DNA of 64,000 nt from Cobetia amphilecti (GTDB lineage Bacteria; Pseudomonadota; Gammaproteobacteria; Pseudomonadales; Halomonadaceae): NCBI RefSeq assembly GCF_020217465.1, contig NZ_CP084115.1, positions 2,976,001 to 3,040,000 of the forward strand, written 5' to 3'. Below the pieces are notes generated by a model. That model was given only the letters and a program-made list of their open reading frames with translations, was not told the origin of the DNA and did no database searches. The position numbers and the translations under genes are program-made. Shown here one piece after another: positions 27,000-36,160 of this stretch; within the stretch, counting starts at the first letter, position 1; every line of letters starts with the position of its first letter.

Positions 27000-28643
27000 C
27001 TAGCTGGCCTGGGCCATGTTCACCTGGGCGGCCTTGATCATGTCGGCGGCCTTCTCGGCGATCATGATGGTCGGCGCATTGGTATTGCCGGACACGATCA
27101 CCGGCATGATCGAGGCATCCACCACGCGCAAGCCGTGCAGGCCATGGACACGCAGCTCGTCATCCACCACCGCCAGCGCATCGTGGCCCATCTTGCAGGT
27201 GCCCGCCGGGTGATAGATGGTCTGGCTGAACTGACGCGCGGCTTCCAGCAACTCCTCATCGCTCTGGTAGTGCGCGCCCGGCACGTACTCCTCGCTGATC
27301 ACCGAGGCCAGCGGCGCTGCCTGGGCGATACGCCGCGCCACCTTGATGGCATCGACCACCACGCGGCGGTCTTCCTCGGCGCTCAGATAGTTGGGCTGGA
27401 TGGAAGGATAGATGCTGGCGTCGGCGCTGGTGATGCGCACCTGGCCGCGACTGTGCGGGCGCAGCTGACACACCGAGGACGTGAACGCCGAGAACGGATG
27501 CACGCCATCGGCGGGCTTGTCGGCACTCAGCGGCTGCATGTGGAACTGGATATCAGGGCGCGTCAGCCCCTCGCGCGACTGGGTAAAGGCGCACACCTGA
27601 CTGGCTGCCAGCGTCAGCGGGCCGGTACGCGTGAAGAGGTACTGGGTGCCGACCGCCAGCTTCTTGAGCGGATGACGTACCTCGTCATTGAGGGTGCGGC
27701 ACTGGGTCTTGAAGACCAGCCGTACCTGCAGATGGTCCTGCAGGTTTTCCCCGACCCCCGGCAGCGCGTGCAGGCATTCGACGCCGACACTGGCCAGATG
27801 CTCGGGCTCACCGATACCGGAGCACTGCAGAATCTGCGGGCTGCCGATGGCGCCGCTGGACAGCAGCACCTCGCGCTCGGCGCGCGCCGTGTGGATCGTG
27901 CCCTTCACCTCGTATTCCACTCCCACCGCACGCTTGCCTTCCAGCAACACGCGGCGACAGTGCGCATGCTTGACCAGCGTCAGATTGCTGCGCGTGAGCG
28001 CCGGGCGCAGGAAAGCCCTGGCCGTGCTGCAGCGCAGGCCCTTGTAGGTGGTCTGCTGGAAATAGCCGACCCCTTCCTGGCGCTCGCCATTGACGTCCTG
28101 GTTGAGCGGAATCCCCGCCTCCACCGCCGCCTCGATGAAGCGCTCGGCGATCTCGCGCTTGAGGCGCAGGTCAGAGACATGCAGCGGCCCATCGGTGCCG
28201 TGCCATTGGTTGGCGCCGCGCGCCTGACACTCCGACTTGCGGAAGTACGGCAGCACTGACGCGTAGTCCCAGCCCTGATTGCCCGCGGCCGCCCAGTCGT
28301 CGTAGTCCTCGTGCTGGCCACGGATATACAGCAGCCCATTGAGCGAGCTGGAACCGCCCAGCACCTTGCCCCGCGGCCACTGCAGCCGACGACCATTGAT
28401 GCCCTTGTCAGGGTCGGTGAGATAGCACCAGTCGGTGGCCGGGTTATGCATCGTCTTGAAGTAGCCCACCGGCACATGAATCCACGGATTCCAGTCCGAG
28501 CCGCCGGCCTCCAGCAGCAAGACCTTGATGGAGGGGTCTTCGGTTAGACGATTGGCTAGCACGCAACCGGCTGAACCCGCTCCGATCACGATGTAGTCAT
28601 AGGCGGCTGATGCGTCGGCATTGGCGTAACGTGTTGTTTTCAT
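27000..28643 (-). CDS. GMC-family FAD dehydrogenase (isethionate dehydrogenase-like candidate)
   Basis: A 547-residue glucose-methanol-choline oxidoreductase. The FAD motif IVIGAGSAGCVLANRL is at the N-terminus, GGSSSLNGLLYIRG is the GMC signature 1, and the C-terminal half has TIYHPAGTCKMG with the active-site His and VVDASIMPVIVSGNTNAPTIMIAEKAADMI. By sequence alone it could be a choline/alcohol dehydrogenase. Context (divergent TRAP importer, IclR regulator, YeiH exporter, xsc and pta nearby) matches described isethionate clusters where a GMC dehydrogenase (IseJ) makes sulfoacetaldehyde. ATG 28643 is used; no strong RBS is visible. Confidence 0.72.
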   Translation of the reverse strand: MKTTRYANADASAAYDYIVIGAGSAGCVLANRLTEDPSIKVLLLEAGGSDWNPWIHVPVGYFKTMHNPATDWCYLTDPDKGINGRRLQWPRGKVLGGSSSLNGLLYIRGQHEDYDDWAAAGNQGWDYASVLPYFRKSECQARGANQWHGTDGPLHVSDLRLKREIAERFIEAAVEAGIPLNQDVNGERQEGVGYFQQTTYKGLRCSTARAFLRPALTRSNLTLVKHAHCRRVLLEGKRAVGVEYEVKGTIHTARAEREVLLSSGAIGSPQILQCSGIGEPEHLASVGVECLHALPGVGENLQDHLQVRLVFKTQCRTLNDEVRHPLKKLAVGTQYLFTRTGPLTLAASQVCAFTQSREGLTRPDIQFHMQPLSADKPADGVHPFSAFTSSVCQLRPHSRGQVRITSADASIYPSIQPNYLSAEEDRRVVVDAIKVARRIAQAAPLASVISEEYVPGAHYQSDEELLEAARQFSQTIYHPAGTCKMGHDALAVVDDELRVHGLHGLRVVDASIMPVIVSGNTNAPTIMIAEKAADMIKAAQVNMAQAS

Positions 28644-28661
28644 TATTTTATATACCATATC

Positions 28662-28728
28662 GAGACATATTGTCTCATAATCATGGTATCAAAATCGGTA
28701 TTCGTCAAATACGAAACGTATTGTCTCA
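28662..28728. promoter_or_regulatory. Palindromes in the GMC/TRAP divergent promoter
   Basis: GAGACA-TAT-TGTCTC is a perfect inverted repeat at 28662-28676. Part of it, TATTGTCTCA, recurs at 28719-28728, 51 bp away. A further inverted repeat, ATACG-AAA-CGTAT, lies at 28709-28721. The area is AT-rich and starts 19 bp upstream of the GMC gene. These are candidate sites for the IclR regulator encoded at 32546. Confidence 0.5.
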
Positions 28729-28907
28729 ATATCTTTGCCAAAGCTGAAAAAGTGCCCTACATTGAGATTTGAAACGCCGGTAACGGTACTTTTCGTCTCG
28801 TTATACGACCAACTATGTAAGACGAACTGGCGAGAACGACACAGACCGCCATCAATGGCAGTCACCAGAGAGGCCAGAAGCAGGGCCCATGGGCTCTGGA
28901 GACGTGC

Positions 28908-28984
28908 TTGAGGAGAGTTTGAGGAGAGCCTGAAGAGGGTTTGAGGAGAATTTGAAGAGACTTTGGAGTGGCTTTGAAGAAATA
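28908..28984. repeat. 11-bp degenerate tandem repeat, seven copies
   Basis: Units are TTGAGGAGAGT, TTGAGGAGAGC, CTGAAGAGGGT, TTGAGGAGAAT, TTGAAGAGACT, TTGGAGTGGCT and TTGAAGAAATA. They lie in the 635-bp intergenic region (28644-29278) between the divergent GMC and TRAP genes. No gene is supported in this interval. Confidence 0.85.
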
Positions 28985-29278
28985 GCGGATATGTCTGACA
29001 AGCGCCCCAGCACTCTCTGAAGAGACACTCTCTGAACAAGCACTGCGAAAACGCCTGACAAATAAAGATGGGCAAATCAGGACAGCAAATAAGGATGGAT
29101 AAACAAGCACTGGCTAAAGAAGTGATCAACGAACGGCTTGCCAGACAAACAGCGGAAGCAAGCCCCGCACCGCAAGACCCATAACAACGCCAACACAGGG
29201 CGAGTGATACGACATCACTTCCCGGCCGTCAGGCCTGCATCCCACCACAAAAGCAAACACAATACCGGGAGCACTACC

Positions 29279-30505
29279 ATGCCATCGCCACTCAGCAAGC
29301 TGTCACGCCGTGACTTCCTCGACATCTCGGGTCGCTTCGGTCTGACCTCGACCCTGCTGGCCGCCACCGGCCTCGGCGCAGGTCTCACCGCGTCCACGCT
29401 GGCGCGCGCCGCCGACCAGGAGCAGCAGAAACGCTACAAGACAGCGCCCAAGTTCCAGCTGCGCTTCGGTGCCTCGGGCTTCAATGAGCGCAATCTCGAT
29501 ATCCAGAAATCCGGCCAGCTGTTCTTCGCGCGCGACCTGGAAGAGCGCACCAACGGCGCGATTCGCGTCGAGTTCATGGGCAGCAACGAGGTCTGCAACC
29601 AGCTGGACTGCGTCGGCAAGACCCAGCAGGGCATCGTCGATATCTACTCGGCCTCCACCCAGAATTCCTCGGGCAGCGCACCGTATCTGAACGTGCTCGA
29701 TTTCGCCTACCTGTTCCCCACTGTCGCCTCGATGTTCCACTTCTTCTATCACAAGAAGAGTGAGCAACTGCTGCGCGAACCGCTGCGCCAGCGCCACAAC
29801 CTGCAGTTCCTGTTCACCCACTGTGACCTGCGCGGCATCATGCTCGGCCTCAAGTGGCAGGACAAACCGCTGGTCACCAGCATCGATGATCTCAAGGGCA
29901 CCAAGAACCGCGTCACCGGCACCCAGATGGGCCGTATCGCGATGGAACAGCTGGGCCTGAACCCGGTGCCGGTCGCCTGGGAAGAGACCCTCGATGGCCT
30001 GCGTCAGGGCCTGCTGGATGGCGCCGAGACCTGGATGAGCGCCGTGGCCTACGCCGGCATGGCACCAGTGGTGTCCCAGGCGGTCGACCTGCGCTTCTTC
30101 GCCGGTACCGAACACACCGGCATGAGCCTGCCCAAGTTCGACAGCCTCGGTTCCGAGCTGCAGGACCAGGTGATGGAGTCCGCCTACTGCGCGCAGATCT
30201 TCACCCAGGGCATGAACGAGGCCGGGCGCTTCGAGATCGTCGGTGCCACCGAGCACCCCGCCGCCGGCACCGTCTTCGCCGAGAACAACGTGCGCGTGGC
30301 GCCGCTGTCGGACGCCGAACGCTCACGCGCCGAGCAGATGTGCTCGCCGGAATTCAATCCCGAGCCGTGGGAGCAGTGGCGCGAACGCCTCAACAAGTGG
30401 TCCGGCGGTCTCGATATCTATCAGGAAATCCATGATGTCGCGCGCGAGATTCCGCGTGATGTCGCCGCCGTCAACGTCAAGCCGCAGCGCTGGTGGAGGG
30501 GGTAA
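29279..30505 (+). CDS. TRAP transporter substrate-binding protein with Tat signal
   Basis: A 408-residue DctP-family binding protein. The N-terminus carries a twin-arginine signal: SRRDFLD at residues 9-15, a hydrophobic stretch 21-42 and cleavage near ARA-AD. The mature domain shows the DctP pattern, with LKGTKNRVTGTQMGRIAMEQLG near the ligand arginine. ATG 29279 has GGGAG upstream; the frame is open further 5' but without homology. It begins a dctPQM operon divergent from the GMC dehydrogenase. Isethionate is the likely ligand by context only. Confidence 0.85.
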   Translation: MPSPLSKLSRRDFLDISGRFGLTSTLLAATGLGAGLTASTLARAADQEQQKRYKTAPKFQLRFGASGFNERNLDIQKSGQLFFARDLEERTNGAIRVEFMGSNEVCNQLDCVGKTQQGIVDIYSASTQNSSGSAPYLNVLDFAYLFPTVASMFHFFYHKKSEQLLREPLRQRHNLQFLFTHCDLRGIMLGLKWQDKPLVTSIDDLKGTKNRVTGTQMGRIAMEQLGLNPVPVAWEETLDGLRQGLLDGAETWMSAVAYAGMAPVVSQAVDLRFFAGTEHTGMSLPKFDSLGSELQDQVMESAYCAQIFTQGMNEAGRFEIVGATEHPAAGTVFAENNVRVAPLSDAERSRAEQMCSPEFNPEPWEQWRERLNKWSGGLDIYQEIHDVAREIPRDVAAVNVKPQRWWRG

Positions 30506-31086
30506 TGGGCGATACCACCATCTTCAGCCAACCGACCAAGAAACCTGCCCTCAAGAAGGCCGCGCCCTGGGCGCGTCCCTTCCTGTGGCTGGACGCCCAT
30601 CTGGAACAGGTCGTCATCCTGATCGCCTATTCCGGCATGGCCGGCATCATCTTCGTCGAAGTCATCCGGCGCTTCTTCTTCGGCCTGCAGGCCCCCTGGA
30701 GCACCAGCATTCCCGTGCTGCTGTTTCTGTGGCTGACCTGGTTCGGCGCCTCGCTCAACGCCAAGAAGCGCACCCACCTGAGCCTCAACGAGATCCGCAT
30801 GAAGCTGCCGCGCGGTGGCCAGTTCGCCTGCCTGATCCTCGATGCCGTGCTGTGGATCGGCTTCGGGCTGATGGTGATCTACTTCACCACCACCCAGGTG
30901 ACGCTGGCCTACGACAACTACGCCATCGTGCCGGGCACCGACAACGTCATGCAGTGGTGGTTCTACCTCGCCACGCCGCTGGCGTGGGTGATGATCATCT
31001 ATCGCGTACTGCAGAACCTCTACGCCGACTGGGCGCGCTATCGCCGCGGCGATTCCTTCAACCTGCAACCGTCCATCATGGACTGA
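30505..31086 (+). CDS. TRAP transporter small permease (DctQ family)
   Basis: A 193-residue membrane protein with four hydrophobic segments beginning about residue 35, as expected for DctQ. Its ATG shares the last A of the binding-protein stop codon (TAATG), and GGAGG lies upstream, so translation is coupled. It is followed by dctM after 10 bp. Confidence 0.87.
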   Translation: MGDTTIFSQPTKKPALKKAAPWARPFLWLDAHLEQVVILIAYSGMAGIIFVEVIRRFFFGLQAPWSTSIPVLLFLWLTWFGASLNAKKRTHLSLNEIRMKLPRGGQFACLILDAVLWIGFGLMVIYFTTTQVTLAYDNYAIVPGTDNVMQWWFYLATPLAWVMIIYRVLQNLYADWARYRRGDSFNLQPSIMD

Positions 31087-31096
31087 GGAGGTCAGC

Positions 31097-32374
31097 ATGA
31101 CAGACGGTATCTGGATCTCCCTGATCACGGCGGGCGTGACCGCCTTCTTCCTGCTCGGCGTGCCCATCTTCCTCGTCATCGGCCTGTGGGTGGTCGGCAC
31201 CAGTCTGGTGATCGACTTCACGCTGGCCAATGTCGGCGTCACCCTCTTCCAGGGCCTGAGCTTCTTCGGCCTGCTGGCGTTGCCGCTGTTCATCCTCACG
31301 GGGGACCTGATCAACGCGGCAGGCATCGCCAAGCGACTCTCCGACTTCGCCTACTCGACGCTGAGCTGGATGCGCGGCGGGATGGGCATGTCGACCCTCG
31401 GCGCCTGCGGCCTGTTCGCGGCGATTTCCGGCTCCAACGCCGGCACCACCGCCACCATCGGTTCGATCATGCAGCCCGAGATGGTCAAGAACGGCTATGA
31501 CGAACGCTTCGCCGCCGCCACGGCGGCCTCCGGCGGCACCGTGGGCATCATCATTCCGCCCAGCATCATCTTCATCGTCTATGGCTTCATGATGAACCTG
31601 TCGATCAGTGACCTGTTCATCGCCGGCATGGTGCCGGGCGCCCTGATGGTGGTCGCGATGATGGGGGCCTGCTATCTGGTGGCGCGCAAGAATGGCTGGG
31701 GCCAGCTGCAGCCCTTCAAGGCCGGGGTCAGCGCCAGGCTGGCGCGCAAGGCCTATCTGGGCTTCGCGACCATCGGCGTGGTGGTCTACGGCATCTACTC
31801 GGGCAAGTTCTCGCCGACCGAAGCCGCCGCCATCACCGTGGGCTTCACCATGATCGCTGGGCTGTTGATCACCCGCGAGATCAGCCTCAGGAAGCTGCCG
31901 ACCATCATGCTGCGCTCGGGCCAGATCGCCGGCATGCTGGCACCGCTGATCGCCATCTCGGTGGTCATGCAGCAGCTGCTGTCGGTGCTGGGCGCCGGTC
32001 AGGCGCTGAGCGAGATGCTCAGCGGCATCGACAACTATTACCTGACGCTGGGCACCTGCATGCTGATCATCCTGCTGGCGGGCATGATTCTGGAAAGCCT
32101 GCCGGTGACGATCATCCTGGCGCCGATTCTCGCGCCCATCGCCCAGCAGGCCGGGGTCGACCCGATCCACTTCTCGGTCATCTTCCTGGTCGGTGCCGCC
32201 ATTGGCTTCGTCACGCCACCCTTCGGGCTCAACCTGTACGTGGCCAGCAGCATCACCGGCATTTCCTACGTCAGACTGGTCAAGTACGTGATCCCCTACT
32301 TCATCGCGCTGATCGCCTGCTGGCTGGCCATCTGCCTGGTGCCTTCCCTTTCCCTGTTCCTGGTAAACCTGTAA
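31097..32374 (+). CDS. TRAP transporter large permease (DctM family)
   Basis: A 425-residue membrane protein of normal DctM length, with about 12 hydrophobic segments. Family landmarks are AISGSNAGTTATIGSIM, IIIPPSIIFIVYGF and the C-terminal FVTPPFGLNLYVASS. A GAGGAGG ribosome site precedes ATG 31097. Third gene of the operon, ended by the hairpin at 32388-32409. Together with the Tat-exported binding protein it forms a sodium-driven importer, probably of a sulfonate. Confidence 0.9.
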   Translation: MTDGIWISLITAGVTAFFLLGVPIFLVIGLWVVGTSLVIDFTLANVGVTLFQGLSFFGLLALPLFILTGDLINAAGIAKRLSDFAYSTLSWMRGGMGMSTLGACGLFAAISGSNAGTTATIGSIMQPEMVKNGYDERFAAATAASGGTVGIIIPPSIIFIVYGFMMNLSISDLFIAGMVPGALMVVAMMGACYLVARKNGWGQLQPFKAGVSARLARKAYLGFATIGVVVYGIYSGKFSPTEAAAITVGFTMIAGLLITREISLRKLPTIMLRSGQIAGMLAPLIAISVVMQQLLSVLGAGQALSEMLSGIDNYYLTLGTCMLIILLAGMILESLPVTIILAPILAPIAQQAGVDPIHFSVIFLVGAAIGFVTPPFGLNLYVASSITGISYVRLVKYVIPYFIALIACWLAICLVPSLSLFLVNL

Positions 32375-32387
32375 CACTAGCCTCATC

Positions 32388-32409
32388 GACAGCCCCGCGA
32401 GGGGCTGTC
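32388..32409 (+). terminator. Hairpin terminator after the second TRAP operon
   Basis: GACAGCCCC-GCGA-GGGGCTGTC, 9-bp stem with a GNRA-type loop, followed by TTCGTCTC. It separates dctM from the IclR gene. Confidence 0.7.
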
Positions 32410-32545
32410 TTCGTCTCATCAGGGCAGCCTTCGCCAAGGGGCCCACTGCCGTGATGAATCGATGCACTGACGCCTTGCCACCCTGCCCCTGTCGGCCCCG
32501 GTCACCCCGAGTGACATGCGCCCGACAGCAGGATGAGGACACTAG

Positions 32546-33304
32546 ATGAGCAAAGACACGCCCACCAATTCGACGCTCTTTCGCGCACTCGGCCTGCTGG
32601 AAGAAATCGTCACCACCCAGCACGCCGTCAGCGCCGCCGACCTCGAGAAGCGCTTCGACATCCCCAAGCCGACCGTCCATCGCCTGCTCAAGCAGCTGGA
32701 AGAACAGCAGCTGATCAGCCGTGATCTGGATGGCCGTCACCTGCTGCCCGGCCCGCGCTTTCGGCGCATGTCGCTGGGCGCTCTGGCCAATGAGGGCCTC
32801 AAGGTGCCGCGCCGTGTCCTGCTGGAACGGCTGGCGAAGGAAGTCGGCGAGACCTGCAACCTGACGCTGCTCGATGGCCACGAGGTGATGTATTACGACC
32901 GCGTGGAAACCAACTGGCCGGTGCGCATCCAGCTGGCGCCCGGTTCACGCCTGCCGCTGCACTGCACCGCGAGCGGCAAGCTGTTTCTGGCGCTGATGCC
33001 GCTGCATCGCCGCCGCGCCCTGCTCGCAAATCTGGCGCTGGAAGCGCACACGCCCTGCACCCTGACCTCGCGGGCCACGCTGGAAGAGGCGCTCGACACC
33101 GTGGCGCGCAATCAGTTGAGCACCGATGATGAGGAGTTCATCCAGGGCATGGTCGCCATCGCGGTGCCGGTCTTCGATGAGGTCGGCCAGATCCAGGCGA
33201 CATTGGCGATCCACGCGCCGCGCCTGCGCCACTCCATCGACTCTCTCTTGGAGTGGGCGCCGCTGATGCGCCAGATCGCCACTGAGCTGGAAGGCACGCT
33301 CTGA
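32546..33304 (+). CDS. IclR-family transcriptional regulator
   Basis: A 252-residue IclR protein. The N-terminal winged HTH (about 8-70, LFRALGLLEEIVTT, then DIPKPTVHRLLKQLEE) precedes the GAF-like effector domain (about 80-250, LPLHCTASGKLFLALMP, and FDEVGQIQATLAIHAP). It follows the TRAP operon on the same strand. Described isethionate clusters include an IclR regulator (IseR), so this is a candidate for control of the GMC dehydrogenase and TRAP genes. It resembles a second IclR protein encoded beside xsc at 51762. Confidence 0.87.
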   Translation: MSKDTPTNSTLFRALGLLEEIVTTQHAVSAADLEKRFDIPKPTVHRLLKQLEEQQLISRDLDGRHLLPGPRFRRMSLGALANEGLKVPRRVLLERLAKEVGETCNLTLLDGHEVMYYDRVETNWPVRIQLAPGSRLPLHCTASGKLFLALMPLHRRRALLANLALEAHTPCTLTSRATLEEALDTVARNQLSTDDEEFIQGMVAIAVPVFDEVGQIQATLAIHAPRLRHSIDSLLEWAPLMRQIATELEGTL

Positions 33305-33393
33305 GGTGCGCGCCCTGTGCGCACATGACGCATGAAATGATCTCGTCCGGCCCCGAGTGACACCTGAGCCACGCTGACGATGGGCCATGATCC

Positions 33394-33442
33394 AAAAAGC
33401 TCGCCCCCGCAGACAGTGATTGTCTGCGGGGGCGAGCGTTTT
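33394..33442. terminator. Bidirectional intrinsic terminator
   Basis: A 17-bp perfect stem (33399-33415 with 33421-33437, GCTCGCCCCCGCAGACA on the left) has five As before it and five Ts after it. It can terminate both the IclR gene (plus) and the convergent universal stress protein gene (minus). Confidence 0.9.
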
Positions 33443-33483
33443 TCATCTGCCACCTTGCTGCCGAGGTGTCTCTCTCCTGCGGC

Positions 33484-33960
33484 TCAGGGCGTCGGTACCA
33501 CCACCACCGGAATGCTGGCGCGCTTGATCACCCCCTTGGTGACCTTGCCCGCATAGGAGGCCACGAAGCCGCGCTTGTTGGTGGCCATGATGATCATGTC
33601 GCAGTCATGGCGCGTGGCGTAGCGGATGATCTCCGAGGCCGGATAGCCCTCCACCACATTCAGTCCGGCGATCACCGGGCGCGGGTCGCCGCTGTCGTGG
33701 GTGCTCCAGAAGTCCTCCAGCATCTTTTCCAGGCTCTCTTTCGCCTGATCGAGCCGCTGCTGCATCAGGCCCTCCAGCGTCGGCTTGTGGCGGATATTGA
33801 CCTTGAGGGTGTTCATCACGTCATCTGACAGTGACTTGACGGTATGCAGCACATGCAACTCGGCACCCGTCGCGCCCGCCAACCACACCGAGCGCGCCAG
33901 TACCCGCTCACAGTCTCCGCGCAGGCCTACACAACACAGAATTCGTTTGACTGCCGGCAT
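33484..33960 (-). CDS. Universal stress protein (UspA family)
   Basis: A 158-residue UspA-fold protein. It ends with an ATP-binding-type segment of the pattern G-2x-G-9x-G(S/T): MATNKRGFVASYAGKVTKGVIKRASIPVVVV (positions about 125-155). It lies 45 bp after dctM on the same strand. Usp genes next to TRAP operons are known, for example TeaD, which down-regulates the ectoine importer TeaABC in Halomonas elongata. A similar control of the adjacent TRAP system is likely. Confidence 0.85.
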   Translation of the reverse strand: MPAVKRILCCVGLRGDCERVLARSVWLAGATGAELHVLHTVKSLSDDVMNTLKVNIRHKPTLEGLMQQRLDQAKESLEKMLEDFWSTHDSGDPRPVIAGLNVVEGYPASEIIRYATRHDCDMIIMATNKRGFVASYAGKVTKGVIKRASIPVVVVPTP

Positions 33961-34005
33961 CGTCCTTCTCCTCGTTCATTGCAGGGCTAGCGTTCAGATG
34001 GCGCT

Positions 34006-35349
34006 TCAGTACCCCATCACCCTGGGTAGCCACAGAGAGATTTCAGGCACATAGGCGATCAGGAAGATGGCCGCCACCGAACCCGCCGCGAACGGCAATG
34101 CCTTCAGGGAAATCTCCTCGATGGAGGCGCCGCCTATCCCCGAGGCCACGAAAAGGTTCTCCCCCAATGGCGGCGTCTGGAAGCCGATGGCCAACGCACA
34201 GACCACCACGATGCCGACGTGCACCGGGTCCATCCCCAGCATGTACATGATCGGCAGCAGCACCGGGGTGAGAATCATGATCGCGGCCAGCGTCTCCATG
34301 AACATGCCGACGAACAGCAGGAAGAAGATGATCATCGCCCAGATGAGGTAGAGGTTGTCGGTCATCGCCAGCATGCCTTCGGCGATATGGGCCGGCACGC
34401 GTTGCTCGACCAGCAGCCGCCCGAAGACCGTCGCCGTGAACAGGATCAGCAGCACGCGACCGGTGATCCAGGTGGTGGTCTCCAGGGTACGCAGCGTCGG
34501 CTTCCACTTGAGTTCCTTGTGCAGGAAGATGCCGACGATCAGGGTATAGACGATGGCGACGATGGCGGATTCGGTCGGCGTGAAGAGGCCGCTGTAGATG
34601 CCGCCCAGGATGATGAAGGGCGCCAGCATCGACCAGACGCCCTTCTTCAAGGTGGCGCGAATATGGGGCCACGACCAGCTGTTGGTCAGCCCGCGATAGC
34701 CGCGTTTCTTCGAGATCACGTAGTTGATCATCAGCAGGAAGCCGGCGATCACCACGCCGGGCATGACGCCGGCGATGAACAGTTTCGGGATCGACAGTGT
34801 CTGGAAGTCACCGTGCATGGCCACCGCTTCAGGCGGCGGCTGCAGGCCCATGCCGGAAATCCCGAAGATCACCATCGGGATCGATGGCGGAATCACCACC
34901 CCCAGCCCGCCGGAAGAGGCCGTGATCGCCGAGGCATAGCCACGGTCATAGCCGCGCTTGGCCATCGCCGGAATCATCAGCATGCCGACCGCCGCCGTGG
35001 TGGCCGGTCCTGAGCCGGAAATCGCGCCGAAGAACATGCAGGCAAATACCGTGGCGGCGGCGAGTCCGCCCGTCACCGGCCCGGCGAAGGCCTCGGCGAT
35101 ATCGACCAGCCGTCGCGAGATGCCGGCGGCCTCCATCAGCGCCCCGGCCAGAATGAAGGCCGGCAAAGCCATCAGCGGGAAGGAACCCACCGAGGTAAAG
35201 GCGATCTGCACGAACGCCATCGGGTTTTCATCGATGCTCAGATAGGTCGCCAGCGCCGCGACACCCAGCGAGACGGTGATCGGTGCACCCAGCACCAGCA
35301 GCAGGAAGAAGACGCCAAACAGGATGTAGATGATGGTGGAATCGATCAT
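34006..35349 (-). CDS. TRAP transporter large permease (DctM family)
   Basis: A 447-residue membrane protein with about 12 hydrophobic segments. Landmarks are GAISGSGPATTAAVGMLMIP, GVVIPPSIPMVIFGISG and GFQTPPLGENLFVASG. Its ATG overlaps the dctQ stop by 4 nt. In this operon the genes run dctP, dctQ, dctM, usp. By position next to tauXY, a TauR-like regulator and xsc-pta it is a candidate taurine importer like TauKLM. A role in other solutes cannot be excluded. Confidence 0.9.
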   Translation of the reverse strand: MIDSTIIYILFGVFFLLLVLGAPITVSLGVAALATYLSIDENPMAFVQIAFTSVGSFPLMALPAFILAGALMEAAGISRRLVDIAEAFAGPVTGGLAAATVFACMFFGAISGSGPATTAAVGMLMIPAMAKRGYDRGYASAITASSGGLGVVIPPSIPMVIFGISGMGLQPPPEAVAMHGDFQTLSIPKLFIAGVMPGVVIAGFLLMINYVISKKRGYRGLTNSWSWPHIRATLKKGVWSMLAPFIILGGIYSGLFTPTESAIVAIVYTLIVGIFLHKELKWKPTLRTLETTTWITGRVLLILFTATVFGRLLVEQRVPAHIAEGMLAMTDNLYLIWAMIIFFLLFVGMFMETLAAIMILTPVLLPIMYMLGMDPVHVGIVVVCALAIGFQTPPLGENLFVASGIGGASIEEISLKALPFAAGSVAAIFLIAYVPEISLWLPRVMGY

Positions 35350-35999
35350 GACTTGCCGCCCTCCTGTCTTTCACTGGCCTGTCCATCACTGGCCTGTCCA
35401 TCACTGGCCTGTCCATCACTGGCCTGTCCATCACTGGCCTGTGCTTCGCGGGCCTGTAGATCAGTGGCCTGGCCGTCACCGCCCTGCTTCAATTCCTCCA
35501 TTGCCTGGGAATCCGGGTCCACGATGTCTTCCTTGCGCACGAACTTGAGATAATTGGTCTGGATGATGCGCACCGTCATGGCGGTAAAGGCCAGCGGCAG
35601 AATCAGATAGAAGTACTTCATCGGCACACCCAGCGTCTGTGACTTCCAGAACAGATTCATCTTGTTGAACACGAAGTCGTAGCTGTAATAGATGAACACC
35701 GCATTGAAGGCGATCCAGATGATATCGGTCAGCACACCGCAGAGGGTTTCCACCCAACGCGGCAGGAATCGAAACTGGAAGGTCACGCGGTTATGCGCCG
35801 ACATGCGTGTGGCGTAGACGGCGCCTAGATAGGCAAACCACACGAAGGCATAGGTCGCCAACTCGTCTCCCCAGGGAATCGAGTAGCTGAAAAGGTTACG
35901 CAGCATGATCTGCGTGAAGAGAATGATGACGAACACCACCAGCAGGAACTGGCAGAGATAGTTCTCGATATTATCCAGAAACTTCAACAATACCCGCAT
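35346..35999 (-). CDS. TRAP transporter small permease (DctQ) with repetitive tail
   Basis: A 217-residue DctQ protein: four hydrophobic segments in residues 10-165, then a charged cytoplasmic tail. The tail contains pentapeptide repeats QASDG, four to five near-perfect copies at about 185-210, encoded by the 15-bp tandem repeat at 35371-35490. ATG 35999 is preferred because GGGGGA precedes it; the frame is open to 36035. The repeat makes the tail longer than usual and is the sort of sequence that changes copy number. Coupled to dctM by a 4-nt overlap. Confidence 0.88.
   Translation of the reverse strand: MRVLLKFLDNIENYLCQFLLVVFVIILFTQIMLRNLFSYSIPWGDELATYAFVWFAYLGAVYATRMSAHNRVTFQFRFLPRWVETLCGVLTDIIWIAFNAVFIYYSYDFVFNKMNLFWKSQTLGVPMKYFYLILPLAFTAMTVRIIQTNYLKFVRKEDIVDPDSQAMEELKQGGDGQATDLQAREAQASDGQASDGQASDGQASDGQASERQEGGKS
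35371..35490. repeat. 15-bp tandem repeat inside dctQ
   Basis: TCACTGGCCTGTCCA occurs four times without change (35371-35430). Degenerate copies follow at 35431, 35446, 35461 and 35476. Because the unit is 15 bp, gain or loss of copies keeps the dctQ frame. Confidence 0.95.
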
Positions 36000-36160
36000 G
36001 GATACACATCCCCCGACATCGCCAGCGATGACCACTTGACGCCACGTCTCCCCTGCCAGCGATCACATGTCGACGACATGCTCTTGGCATGCTCATGACA
36101 GCTGCCGGCAGGCAGGGGAATCCGGGCGGGCCTTGAAAGCCTCAGCCGTTCAGGAGGTCT

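Noticed and set aside
28689-29129. A 146-residue frame rich in Cys, Leu and Ser opposite the 11-bp repeats
   Set aside because: It is a by-product of the repeats, lacks a ribosome site and has no protein-like character.
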